Assembly (NCBI RefSeq): GCF_035582795.1
Contig: NC_134368.1
Coordinates: 34,966,501 to 35,030,500, forward strand
DNA length: 64,000 nucleotides
Direction of reading: 5' to 3'
From: Mycteria americana
Taxonomy: Eukaryota > Chordata > Aves > Ciconiiformes > Ciconiidae
Shown in pieces: positions 1 through 10,490 of this stretch. Made by a program: the position numbers and the translations under genes. The notes under the pieces were generated by a model. The model was not told where the DNA came from, ran no database searches, and saw nothing but the letters and a program-made list of their open reading frames with translations. Position 1 is the first letter of the stretch, and each line of letters starts with the position of its first letter.

Positions 1-871
1 ATAATCTTACCTAGGTAGATGTGGTTTTGATGCTTGACAATAGCATGAATTTCAGTTGATTGTTGCAGCTCTTGGCACACAACTGTAGCAGAGTTAATTT
101 GTCTGTCACGGTATTTTGATGTTTAGATTTGTCTAGTACATGCTTTTTCTGCTACTACCATTTACTAGCAAATTGAAATAACGTTATATTTTAAAGATTT
201 ATTTCTGTGTGTAATGCTGTGTTTGTAACTGATTAAGAACAGAGGAATCTTTTTCTGTCAGAAGAGAGAAACACTACCAGGTGGTATGAATGTTACTTCT
301 AATCTAACTGTTGTTACCACCTTCTTTTCCTGTGTTTTTCTGTTGCAAATACTGGGTTTGTTCTTCATCTTTTTTCGTAGACTAAAAGCAGTATTTGAGT
401 AGATCCTGTGTTGCCACAAGAATGCAGCAAAACATTAAGGAATTTATTGTTCTGTTTTATATTTCCTTATACCTAGAATGAATATTTTACAGTAGGTCAT
501 ATAGTTCTGGAAGCTGTTGTTTTGGTTTGTGGGGTGGTTTGTTTGTTTGTTTGTTTGTTTGTTTTTTTGTGGGGTTGTTTTTTGGTTTTCTGTTTTGTTT
601 GTTTTTTGTTTTTTTAAAGCTGTATAAAGTCAGAAATTTTTAAGTCACGTACTGTCTTGTGATAATTGCTGATACTTAAGTGTATGAGAGTACAAATAAC
701 TGATGTTTTATTTCATTCAGCTTTGTGTTGATCTGAGAGACTATAATTTGCTTTCATTGCTCATTTGTAGCTTTGCATCATAATTTGTAAAAAAATAATA
801 ATCTGGGACTTTTGTATGCTCAGAATCTTTTACTATCTCTGCCTAGTTAAAATGTAGTTTTGTGGTTTTAG
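1..871. other. PCM1 intron (partial)
   Basis: This is intronic sequence upstream of the first visible PCM1 exon. It is AT-rich with T/G-rich simple sequence, including a (GTTT)n run near 537-565. I see no exon-like frame flanked by splice sites. Confidence 0.6.
537..565 (+). repeat. (GTTT)n microsatellite
   Basis: At least six GTTT units followed by more T/G-rich sequence up to about 617, inside a PCM1 intron. Confidence 0.85.
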
Positions 872-1992
872 GTGAACAAGATGTGGCTACAATTTTACCT
901 CATTACCTCAATGTCATGGAGAATACACCACCTTTAACAGTCAATACCCCAGAATCCTTTATAACAGCCAGTATGAAAGCAGAAGAATCAAGCTCATCTT
1001 TACCAGTAAATGAAACTCAAACACTAGATACAACGTGTGTAGGAAACAAATCTGCTGCAAGTTCTGAAAGCTCCATGGCTGGCAGCCCCGATACAGAGTC
1101 ACCTGTGTTAGTGAATGAATATGTGCGTATATTTCAGTTAAGATACATCCAAGAGAAATGAGAAGCTTTTTTCTATTTCAGTGTTATTTCTAGTTTCCAG
1201 TCTTGTTCAGTTTTCATCTGCAAATTTGATACAGGCATTGTTTTTTGATGTACTTTATAATAAATCTAGTTTTGGAGTGAAAATAAAACAAAGTAGCACT
1301 GTTCTCTTAAATGTCACTATTTTTATTAACAGGAAGCTGGTTCTGGAAATGTAAGTCAAAAATCTGATGAAGATGACTTTGTGAAAGTTGAAGACCTGCC
1401 CCTTAAACTTGCAGTGTATTCAGAGGTATTTTGCTATTGTTTGTGGGGTGGTTGTTTGGAAGTGCACAGCCTAAATGTCTTAATTATCTAGACAGCAATA
1501 AGAATTATCCAGAATGTTGAGTTTTGCTTTATCTGTTACAAAGGCAGATTTAATGAAGAAAATGGCAACAGAGGCCCAAACCAACAGTTTGTCTGATGAA
1601 TTACTGGATGGAGGTGGAGCTCAAGATCAAGAATTAGTAGGAGATGCCCAAACTTTGAAAGAACCTGGTAAAGATTTTTTTCTAAATCCTCTACACCTAT
1701 TGGGAAAACACTCTGGAATGGCTTAGAATTTAAAATCTTGTTATCACTGACTGAAGTAAGCAGTTACCGTGGTGCTGAAAGAATATCCTTTTTTGTTGTT
1801 ATGCATTTGAAAATGATGTATTGATATGAAGGCATCTTGCCTTCCATGTCCCTTATATATACTTCTGTTAGATTCTGTGGCTAATAATCATAAAAATTAA
1901 TATATGTAAAATGCATGTTATAACTTAATGGTTTTGAAACTTATTAAAATGGAATCGTATTTTTGTTTCTTGTTACAGAAGCTTGGTTTTAA
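872..1992 (+). CDS. PCM1: PCM1, pericentriolar material 1, last four coding exons (partial)
   Basis: PCM1 is the scaffold of centriolar satellites and helps deliver proteins to centrosomes and cilia. Only its 3' end is present. Coding exons: 872-1122 (after TTTTAG, donor GTGCGT), 1333-1425 (after TTAACAG, donor GTATTT), 1544-1667 (after ACAAAG, donor GTAAAG) and 1979-1992 (after TTACAG, ending in TAA). All phases join. The protein contains ESPVLVNEYEAGSGNVSQK, FVKVEDLPLKLAVYSEADL and QTLKEPE, which match the PCM1 C-terminus as I remember it. The region is acidic and Ser/Thr-rich with no folded domain. The last exon adds only E-A-W-F and stop, shorter than the human tail I recall. The rest of the gene lies left of the window. 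The gene call is firm; the tail rests on one splice choice that keeps phase. Confidence 0.88.
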
Positions 1993-3215
1993 TAATATTG
2001 TAAGTTCTAATTGCTGTTATCTGATTTAATAATACTCAATATAATGTGCTGACAGACTGCTGAGTGTTTTTGTAATAGAGAAGTCCAAGAGACTTTTCAG
2101 AATAGTAAAATATGTCTTCAGGGAAAAGAAAATTATTTTTCATATGAAGCATACCATGAGGTAGAAAAAACTTTCAGTGTGTATGACAGCAATAAATATT
2201 TGTCACTTTTGTGAAACAGTATTTATGCAGCACAAAAACTTAATGGTAATGCAGGTCAAAGAAACTTTTCTTTTTTTAATTTAATGTTGACACAAGTTAT
2301 GGTATTAGAGGCTTCTGTTCTATTGTTAGGCTTGTAGTTCTCCAGTGGAGGGTATAGTAATGGCATATATAAATGCATGAACTGGATATTCTGATGGTAC
2401 TAGTTCTCTGCTAGTGTGGTGGGTTCCAATTCCTCAAACAGTATAAGCTGATGAGAATGCTTTTTTTTTTTTTAATGCAGCTGTAGTGACAGCATAGAAT
2501 TTTAAGAATAGAGTGTGAAGGAAGGTGCATCTTTCCTTCCATTTTATTCACTGCCCATCACTATTCGGCTTGTCATAGCTATCCTAGCAGACATCTGTCG
2601 TGTCAGTTTGGTGAATACTGATGCATATGCCTGGTGTAGGAACAGTGGCTAAGAATGCCATGCCACACAAAATTGGTAGCTAGCAACTAAGCCCTTCTTC
2701 ATCTGTGTATGGGGGGTGGCTGTAGCTGTTCAAGTAAGCCATGGCTCAAAATGCTTGGGAAAAAAACGTGAGGATGAAATGTTTCCTCAAGGTGCTTTAA
2801 TGGATTTCAACAAGGAGTTGAAATGTGGTCAAGAGTAGTGTTTGATGCCTTGTAGCTGCTAGACAATAATGAGTATACTCTTATTTTACAGAAACTTTTG
2901 GAGCTCAAAGTGCATGAGAACAATCTGAAGATAGCTGCATTTATAAACTCCATGTATACAAATGCATATGGAAGATCAGCACTAATTTCCCAGAATTCTG
3001 GAAGTGTATAAAAATGTAAAATTTTTGACACACTGCCTCTTAGGATAGGTATGCTAACTTCTGCCTGGGGCAGTTTGAACAGCTGGAACTGAATCCTCTT
3101 CTATTCAGTTTTACTGCACTGTTCTTTTTCTGTCTTAATCTTTTTTTATTTTTTATTGTGACTTGTTTAGTAATCTTAAAATTGTAGTTTTAAATAAAGT
3201 TTGGACTTGTCTGTA
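1993..3215 (+). other. PCM1 3' UTR (putative)
   Basis: This follows the PCM1 stop codon and runs to just past the AATAAA at 3193-3198. It is AU-rich with many ATTTA-like stretches and no coding potential. The exact cleavage point is inferred. Confidence 0.55.
3193..3198 (+). terminator. Poly(A) signal AATAAA, PCM1
   Basis: A canonical AATAAA about 1.2 kb after the PCM1 stop, followed by T/G-rich sequence (TTGGACTTGTCTG) typical of a downstream element. Confidence 0.6.
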
Positions 3216-4469
3216 AATTTGTCTTTTGAAAAATTTTCCTCTGGCTTACAAAATGGTATGCAGAGTTTGTTGTTGGAAGTTAACTGACTTTAAGTGTTGG
3301 CATGCTTGTAGCAGTTTGTTACTTCTCTTCAGAGAAACACTGCTAGCTTTCCTGGGACAAGAGACTTTTGTTCCACTGAGTTTGCCTTTATAGCCTATGT
3401 ATAGCTGGTCAGTAAAAAAAAAAAAAAAATTTGTGGCCTGTGGAATTAATTTCTATCAGCAGATTTATCTGAGGTGAAGTAAATACTCTGGTTTTGTAGT
3501 TAACTGCAGAAACCATCTGTATTTTTCTGCATTTTCTGTTTTGTACTTTCAATGTGCAAAGGGATAAACCTGTCTGAAAATGTCAGTATCCTTTCACATG
3601 TAACACTTACAATTGCTGCATTGAAAGCCTGTAGAATCTGTTCCTAAAGTATTTGACTTTGTGAAGAGTTTTCATGTAGAAAGGAAGAAATTTAGGAAAT
3701 TAATGTTTAAAAAAAACAGTTAAAGTCAGCACCTAAGGTAGAATTAGGTTTGTAGAAAAGTAGATTGAAAAACTTGAACCAGAACAAAAATTTTCTTTAC
3801 TTTTTCAGATCAGAGTTGCTAATAACAGTAAGTCATAAAATTGAGCTAGAAATAGCTTATTCGGCATATCTGCTGCCTTCTTGAGGTCCTGTTTACCTTA
3901 AAGACAAGGCTTTTCTCAAAGTAGTTAAAAAGCAATGGTCATCTTCAATATGGCTATATGCTGTGGGAGACTGTCTAGTGACAGTGAAGCCTAAATATGC
4001 CTGAAGTTTGAATAAAATGAGTGACTCCACTGTGATTTCCTTTTTTTTTTTTTTTTTTTTTTAGTTTGAGTCTCTCCAGGTTTTATGGGTGAATTTTGAA
4101 ATGTCAGCTTGGAGATGAGAGGTATGATTGTAAACGCAAAAGTATATTAAAAGGTTTGAAGACAGTTTAGTTACTGTGCAGGCTTTAAACTCGTGGTGAT
4201 ACTGCATGCAGGAAAAACTTTACAATTTTGAGGACAGAGGAAATAACCTTGTGGCAGGCAAAGCTGTGAAAGTGAAACAAAGTGAAAGTTTTAATCACTA
4301 ACTTCACTCAAGAATCATTTAGGAGACCTGAAAGAGGACATTTTCCTAAAGTAGAACAAGATTTGTGCATATTTGAGACAAATCTCATTTATATGGTAAA
4401 TCATTAAACTCTAAGCTCAAGAAACAGCATGAGCACACACCATTCCTGAATTCTTGCTCTGTTGCTTCT
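3216..4469. other. Convergent intergenic spacer PCM1 / GTF2E1-type gene
   Basis: This short spacer separates the 3' ends of two converging genes. It holds a 16-base A run at 3414-3429 and a 22-base T run at 4041-4062. I see no gene. Confidence 0.55.
4041..4062 (+). repeat. T22 homopolymer
   Basis: An uninterrupted run of 22 T in the PCM1/GTF2E1 spacer. No retrotransposon body is visible beside it. Confidence 0.9.
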
Positions 4470-4489
4470 TGCAACATTGCTTTTGAAAC

Positions 4490-4495
4490 TTTATT
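4490..4495 (-). terminator. Candidate poly(A) signal, GTF2E1-type gene
   Basis: TTTATT on the plus strand reads AATAAA on the minus strand, about 305 bases after the stop codon. Another AATAAA overlaps the stop itself (4799-4804) and is probably too close to serve alone, so this one is the more likely functional signal. Confidence 0.45.
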
Positions 4496-4799
4496 TTACT
4501 CAGATCATTATATCCCCTTTTAACTTGAAATGATTCATGCTCCAAAGCTACTTACAGCATTCACAAAATCTAAGCATTAAGATAGTACAAAACCCATAGT
4601 AACGTCAGGTTGCTTTTGCTGCAATAGTAGTATTTTGAACTGTAGTTACCTACTACAGGATACCATCTCACATAACAGCACAGAGTTCAAAGAAAACTTA
4701 AGCCTTCAGTGGTAAACTTTGAAGAACATAACTAACAAACTTATTTCAAAAGAAGCCTTCACCCATTCTATACAACTTTGCATATTCATGCAGTAGTAT

Positions 4800-7700
4800 T
4801 TATTCAAAGACAGACTGGAACATTTCTTGTCCTACTTTTATATAAGCTTCTCTCTCTTCATTTGTCATGAGAGACACAAGCTCTGGATTTTCACTAACTT
4901 CACCATATGAATGAGGCTGACCAGCTACCATTAAAATAGGACCTTGTGTTTCCTGTTCCTCCTCTTGTTCGAAGTTGCTGCCTGCTACTTTCTTTCCTCC
5001 TCTTCTTGAGCACTCTGCATCTTCTTCAGACTCACTGGTATCACTGCCTGATTCAGGTAGTTTGCTTTTGACAACAGGAGCCTGGTCTCTGTTAGACGAT
5101 GACTTGGATTCATGGATCAGAAGAGTCTTGATGATTTCATTATCAGTGACAGTTTCTTTAACACTTTCTTCAGTTTCTTCAGAAGCATTTACTCCTAATA
5201 CACAACACTAAGTGTTAAAGGTATCAATAGTTTACAGTTACCACAGGCATGCTACCTAAATTATTTTTTTTTATGCTGGATGTTTTTTACCCACACTTAG
5301 AATTCTCTTGAAAGTGCAGGCACTTCCAAGAACTTTCCACTTTAAAGATTACCACTAATGTTACTGCACGGTTAGAGCCAACAATTTCAGGACCTGGTAC
5401 CTGACCTCTGCCTTTAGGAATATTCCCTAAGTCAGTCTAAAGACTAGTTTTCAGAAACTAAGACCTGATAGCCACTGGTGCAGAATTGAAGCATTACTCA
5501 TTGTTCTAAACCAAGCTCACTACATTTGCAGTTGGAAAGCTATATTGAAATGCAGTAAGGCTGCTGAATTTTATTTGTGAATGCTTAAAACTTACCAACG
5601 TTATTGTTGGTGGCTGTTGTTGCTCCCTCCACAGTGCTCTGTGACATCCAGATAGGTTGCTCTTTAGTTGCTTTTTCTCTTGTTTTCTTCTTGGGCTCAG
5701 AGTCTTGGACATCAATAACTAAGTTTTGGGTGTACATGTTGCCAAAAGAGGACCTTCTGTTGGCCCATTTTTCAGGTCGGCTGCAGGATTCCAGCACACT
5801 TGAACCCACCTTCTGATCAAAGCTGAATGGAATGTCACCCATTTTGGACAGGTTAAATTCAAGCAAGAACCCCCCAGTTCCCATTAAAAAAAAAAAAAAC
5901 AAACAAACACACAAAAACCCCCCAAAAGATAAAAAAAAGCATGTTTTGTGAGCAGACTAGCTTTAACAAGTGCTCTACATTAAAACAATTTGCATTCCCC
6001 ATGACCTCATCTCAGAGGCAAGCGCTTCTGAACCATTGGGTTTTGCACGGTCTCTTCAGTAGTGCATCTCTGGATGAAGCACACTGACAGAGAAACATTG
6101 CTTTCTCACAGAAAGGGCTACGAACATTAGCTGAAGGAGCAGTCTGGAAAATTAATTACTTAAAGATACCAAAAATAAAACTATAAATGCATAACAATAA
6201 TTTAGAATGCCTTGGATATTACAGGCTTCTTCATTAGGCAGCTGACAGTACTGAACAAAGCAAATGGAGTAGAAAGTAGGCTGCAAGTTCAGTATTTCCA
6301 AGATTTTACAACTGGGAAGTTGTTGGGGGGTTTTGTGTTGATCAGAATTTTTAGGGTTATGTTTATACCTTTCTGATAATTCTGGTATTTCTGTTGGCTG
6401 AGGCTCCAGCAAGTCATATGGCAGAACAATATCTTCAGTCTCACGCAGTAGCACAAAGATAGGTTCAATCTGCTCATTGAATTTTGCTAGCAAGGTTCGA
6501 GCGTCGCGCTTAGGAAGCGCCGAGGCATCTTCCTCTACTTCAGTGTTGCAGTAAGTGCAGCGGAAAGTCTCTGCAACATTATCCAAATTGGAAATTCTCA
6601 TGTTCATAGGATGTAAAGATCAGCAGCACCTTGTTAAGAAATCCACAGCCCGGACAATTACCAAAGTGTCTGACTTCACTAGACCTTATACATGCGTTCT
6701 CATTAACTAGGGGAACTCAAGTTATAAAGACAAGCCAATTTATTGGGGGGGGGGGGGGGGGGGGGGGGGGCGGAGGACTGATATTCACACATTTGCTATG
6801 CGAGAGAGAAATGGCTATATTGGGGAAAAAGTTAAGTTGGCTAGACATGGAGTATCATCAAATAGTAAGGTTTCTTTCTTTCTTCTCTGATCTCATCTTG
6901 GTTCATAATGTAAGGAAAAAAGACATTTGCAAGCATAAACAGCATCTGGTTTTAGTTGTTCAGAGTTCTAAAGTTCAAAAAGACTCATTTAGAGTCAAAG
7001 CACATACTAAAAACCTATATTTGTCTTAAGAAAAAAAAAATTAAAGCATATTCTGTCAAAATATATCACCAGCCCCAGTATTTGCATTTCAATGACTTGA
7101 CAGAGTGCCTCCATGTAGAACAAAGGGGTGATTTTTGCTAACTGACAGTGCGCTAACTTCACCTTTGGCGTTTCAGGTTAGTCACATAAAGTTCATCCTC
7201 CCTGGCTCTGGCATCCTTTGCCAATACCATGACCCAGATGTTAACACAGTAGCTGCGCTTAGAGTAACGTGTTGCAATATGATGCCATTTTAACTCATTT
7301 TGAAGGAGTGCTCTCTATTTAGCTGTTTTGATTTTAGAGAAGAGAAACCCGCAAGCTCAGATGCCACTTCTGCTATGGGTGTGTCGTATTGCCCTGGAGG
7401 GAGCCTGGACTTCCATGTTTCCAGCACAGGAGTGACAGAACGCCTCTCCCCTGCCGCCGAGCTGCAATACGCTTATTACAGCAGGTGGCTGCAAACAGCT
7501 TTATCCACCTTGTCCAGCTCTTCCATCAGAAGAATTGAACGCGCAAATGGGTTAAGTAACAAATTCAAAACAGAATAAAAGGAGTACTGTATTCCCACTT
7601 CCAGATGAGGAAGTGGGACTCACAAGACTTGGATGAGTAATCTTAAACCAGGTTAAGCATCTGGTTTTTAGCAAAACTGAGGCCTGAATCTGATTCCCAA

Positions 7701-8382
7701 CCCCAGCTCTTACATTCAGGATTGTCATTCCTCTTGCTTGGCCTGTTCTACAGAGACAGCTTTTTCTCTTACCCTCACCTCCCAGCTTCTCCTGTCTCAG
7801 GCCTTTGTCCACCAGCAAACAAGAAGTATATCCTAATGAACATGCTTTAATTGCAAAGTTCACACAGGAGCCAATTTTGTGCTATCAGAGTTATTCTTTA
7901 AGATAAGAGCAAATAAGCAATATAAGCAACATACCTGTACATACATCAAAGAGCTGATTGACTTCCAGGTCTGTGTAAGTGCTGGAGCACGATGGACATT
8001 TAAAAGAGGACCTGGTAGTTGAATCCCGCTCATCCGCTTCTATTTTCCGGCGTACATGATCCAGTTTGTATTTTATCACATCCACCAGCACCTTGTAATT
8101 GATGTAATAGTAATTGTGCCTTGTGCTCTTGCCGCTAGGCCCCGTTTCAACTCGCATACGCAGCTTCACAAACTTGTCTGCCTTGAGCGTGTTGAGGATC
8201 GTACGCAGTTGTTTACGTTCATACTTGAGCAACTGTAACAAGTCATCCTCTTTCACGCAGGGGTAGCGGATCAGTATATCGAGGGCCAGGGAATACTCTA
8301 CTCCATAGAAGCCACGCACTATATATTTGGCCAGGCGCTTTAGGGCTGCCGGGACCTCTGTGATAACGTTTTGCTCTTCCAT
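4800..8382 (-). CDS. GTF2E1: General transcription factor IIE subunit 1 (TFIIE-alpha) type protein, 423 aa
   Basis: TFIIE-alpha joins the RNA polymerase II preinitiation complex, recruits TFIIH and stimulates its kinase and helicase. Coding exons, minus strand in transcript order: 8382-7935, 6570-6369, 5822-5596 and 5194-4800. Phases join exactly to 424 codons including stop; human TFIIE-alpha is 439 aa. Residues 1-120 form the extended winged helix ([25 protein letters not shown]). A C4 zinc ribbon follows, with Cys129, Cys132, Cys154 and Cys157. The third exon encodes a charged linker and the last an acidic Ser/Glu-rich region ending in a conserved-looking [15 protein letters not shown]-type segment. 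The ATG is 12 nt after an acceptor (exon starts at 8394), so an untranslated exon lies upstream. The first half fits the family closely; the linker is much more diverged. It is intact and spliced, so not a processed copy. It could be the GTF2E1 orthologue or a paralogue. Confidence 0.88.
6571..7934 (-). other. First intron between coding exons of the GTF2E1-type gene
   Basis: 1.36-kb intron bounded by GTATGT (minus, 7934) and TTGCAG (6571). It contains the 26-base G run at 6745-6770. The open frames here lack splice or homology support. Confidence 0.7.
6745..6770 (+). repeat. G26 homopolymer (C26 in the transcript)
   Basis: Twenty-six consecutive G on the plus strand, followed by CGGAGG. It lies in an intron of the minus-strand TFIIE-alpha gene, about 175 bases upstream of the next coding exon. 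The length may be inexact because such runs are error-prone in assemblies. Confidence 0.85.
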
Positions 8383-8394
8383 CAGGAGCTGAAC

Positions 8395-8798
8395 CTGTGT
8401 CAGTGTCAGAAAGAGAAGTGCTGTACAACAAACAGAAGGGAGGTGAGCTGTAGTGAACCTTTCTTGGAGCTCACAGGCAGGTATAAAGCAGGTAATTTGC
8501 TGTGCTGCACTTCTGCAAGAGTCTTCACTGAACAGATTAATGTGAAATCCTTTACCTGCACCTGGGGTTGGGGAAGGTATCAATAGATATCAAAAGATTA
8601 CCTAATCTTCAGGTATGACGCTGACACCTGAAATATTCATGTCCTATTGTGTAAAACCCCACAGAAGATATCTAGGAAAATGGGTTACAGAAAGTTCATA
8701 ATAATCCCCTTTACAGAAGACAGCAGAGTTAACTTGCGTGTCTAGGTCTGCCTGAAGTATCTGTTTTCATTCACAGCCAGCCAAGTAAGATCTGAAGT
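8395..8798. other. Intron/5' region upstream of the first coding exon of the GTF2E1-type gene
   Basis: A polypyrimidine tract and CACAG acceptor (minus strand) sit directly upstream of the first coding exon, so this is intron. The matching upstream donor and first exon were not found. Confidence 0.5.
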
Positions 8799-9379
8799 TG
8801 TGCTGGTTTTGGCTGGGCTGGAGTTAATTTTCTTCACAGTAGCTGGTATGGGGCTATGTTTTGGATTTGTGCTGGGAACACTGTTGATAACACAGGGATG
8901 TTTTTGTTACTGCTGAGCAGTGCTTACACAGAGTCAAGGCCTTTTCTGCTCCTCACCCCACCCCACCAGCGAGTAGGCTGGGGGTGCACAAGAAGCTGGG
9001 AGGGGGCACAGCTGGGACAGCTGACCCTAACTGACCAAAGGGATATTCCATACCATAGGATGTCATGTTCACCATATAAATCTGGGGGAAGAAGAAGGAA
9101 GGGGGGACATTTGGAGTGATGGCATTTGTCTTCCCAAGTAACTGTTACATGCAATAGAGCCCTGCTTTCCTGGAGATGGCTGAACACCTGCCTGCCCATG
9201 GGAAGTAGTGAATGAATTCCTTGCTTTGCTTGTGTGCGTGGCTTTTGCTTTCCCTATTAAACTGTCTTTATCTCAACCCATGAGTTTTCTCACTTTTACC
9301 CTTCTGGTTCTCTCCCCCATCCCACCGGGGGAGAGTGAGTGAGCGGCACTTGGTTGCCAGCTGGGGTTAAACCATGGCA
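8799..9379 (+). mobile_element. Solo LTR, ERVL-type endogenous retrovirus, 581 bp
   Basis: Begins TGTGCTGGTTTTGG and ends in CA at 9379. Flanked by the perfect 5-bp direct repeat GAAGT (8794-8798 and 9380-9384), the duplication size of ERVL-class integrases. An ATTAAA signal lies near 9257. The same family recurs inverted at 17764-18353, but there with a different target duplication, so each is an independent solo LTR and not the end of one provirus. No gag, pol or env sequence is present. It lies about 400 bp upstream of the first coding exon of the GTF2E1-type gene, antisense to it. Confidence 0.9.
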
Positions 9380-10317
9380 GAAGTGAACACTACATGCCCT
9401 CAGTAGTAAAGCTGAGGACACAAGCTGGGCAAGAAATCTTTAGCTTAATTCATAACAATACGTGAAATAGATGAGACTGTATCTCCCTTTGTGGCAAAGC
9501 CACAAGGGTGTTTGAGTACCTTTTAGCTTGCTCTTTGTGATTTTTCTGCTGGCTGCCTTGCTCAAACAAAGGCCTAGCAAAGCTGGGGCACAGGATGCTC
9601 CATCTTGTCTGGTCCTGTCCTCACTGAGCACAGGGTGTTTGGGGCTGTGCCTGCTTGTTCCACCACACAAAATCACCAGGGAACATTTGTAGCAGGACAT
9701 TTTCTTCCTTAGTACTCTTCTCCCCTGTAGAAATAGAGCTTCTGGCAATAACCAATTCCTAATCCCATTAACTAGAATGTAGCTAATTTTAATCAGTCCA
9801 ACTGTCCTGTTTCTTATTTGTAAGGAGTGGAGGGAGAAGAAAACAATTGAGGTATGTTTCAGTAAAGCCACATCTTGATTCCTTTCTTTGAGGCATGTTA
9901 AAATCCTGCAGTACTGTTTGATACCGCAGCCTCTAGCCAGATTGCTTTAGAGAGCCATGCAACGTGCAGCCAAATAGCGCTGGTGTAGCTGCTGGATCAG
10001 AAGGTGGGCGGGCAGTGGTGTGGCATGTTATGTTATGACATGGTACATTGCCAGCACTGGCACCCGCTGCTGAGGGGCACCTTGCTCAAGCCCAGGTAAT
10101 TGCATGTTGCTACACAGAGCTTCCAGGTGACCTTCATCAGAAATCCTAGTTAAGTGAACAAAACCTATTTGCAGTAGCCTAGTAGTTGAGCCATAATTAA
10201 ATTTCCATCTCACAGGGGAAGCACTACCTTTTGGCTAAACTAAACCAAATGTAAACCTGCCGGTCTGAGGCTGGGAACCCCACAGGCAATAGCACCACAC
10301 TGACCTAAATTTCCCAC

Positions 10318-10490
10318 GCAAGAGCGGGGGAGCACTGGAATAGGCTGCCCAGGGAGGAGGTTGAGTCTCCATGCTTCAACTGGACAAGAGCCTGAGCAGC
10401 CTGACCTTGCTTTGAGATTAGTTGTGTCAGGAGCAACGGTTGGACCAGGCAGCCTCCAGAGGTCCTGTCCAACCGAAATTCTTCTGTTCC
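10318..10490 (+). mobile_element. CR1 LINE 3' fragment (old)
   Basis: Contains the CR1 3'-UTR phrases ACTGGAATAGGCTGCCCAGG, GTTGAGTCTCCATGC and GGTCCTGTCCAACC. It is diverged and truncated at both ends; the terminal 8-bp repeats have decayed. Confidence 0.75.

Noticed and set aside
6631-7029. 132-aa plus-strand frame with a poly-Gly block
   Set aside because: Created by the G26 homopolymer in an intron.
4800-8394. GTF2E1 processed pseudogene
   Set aside because: Four exons with good splice sites and an intact 423-codon frame rule out a retrocopy.
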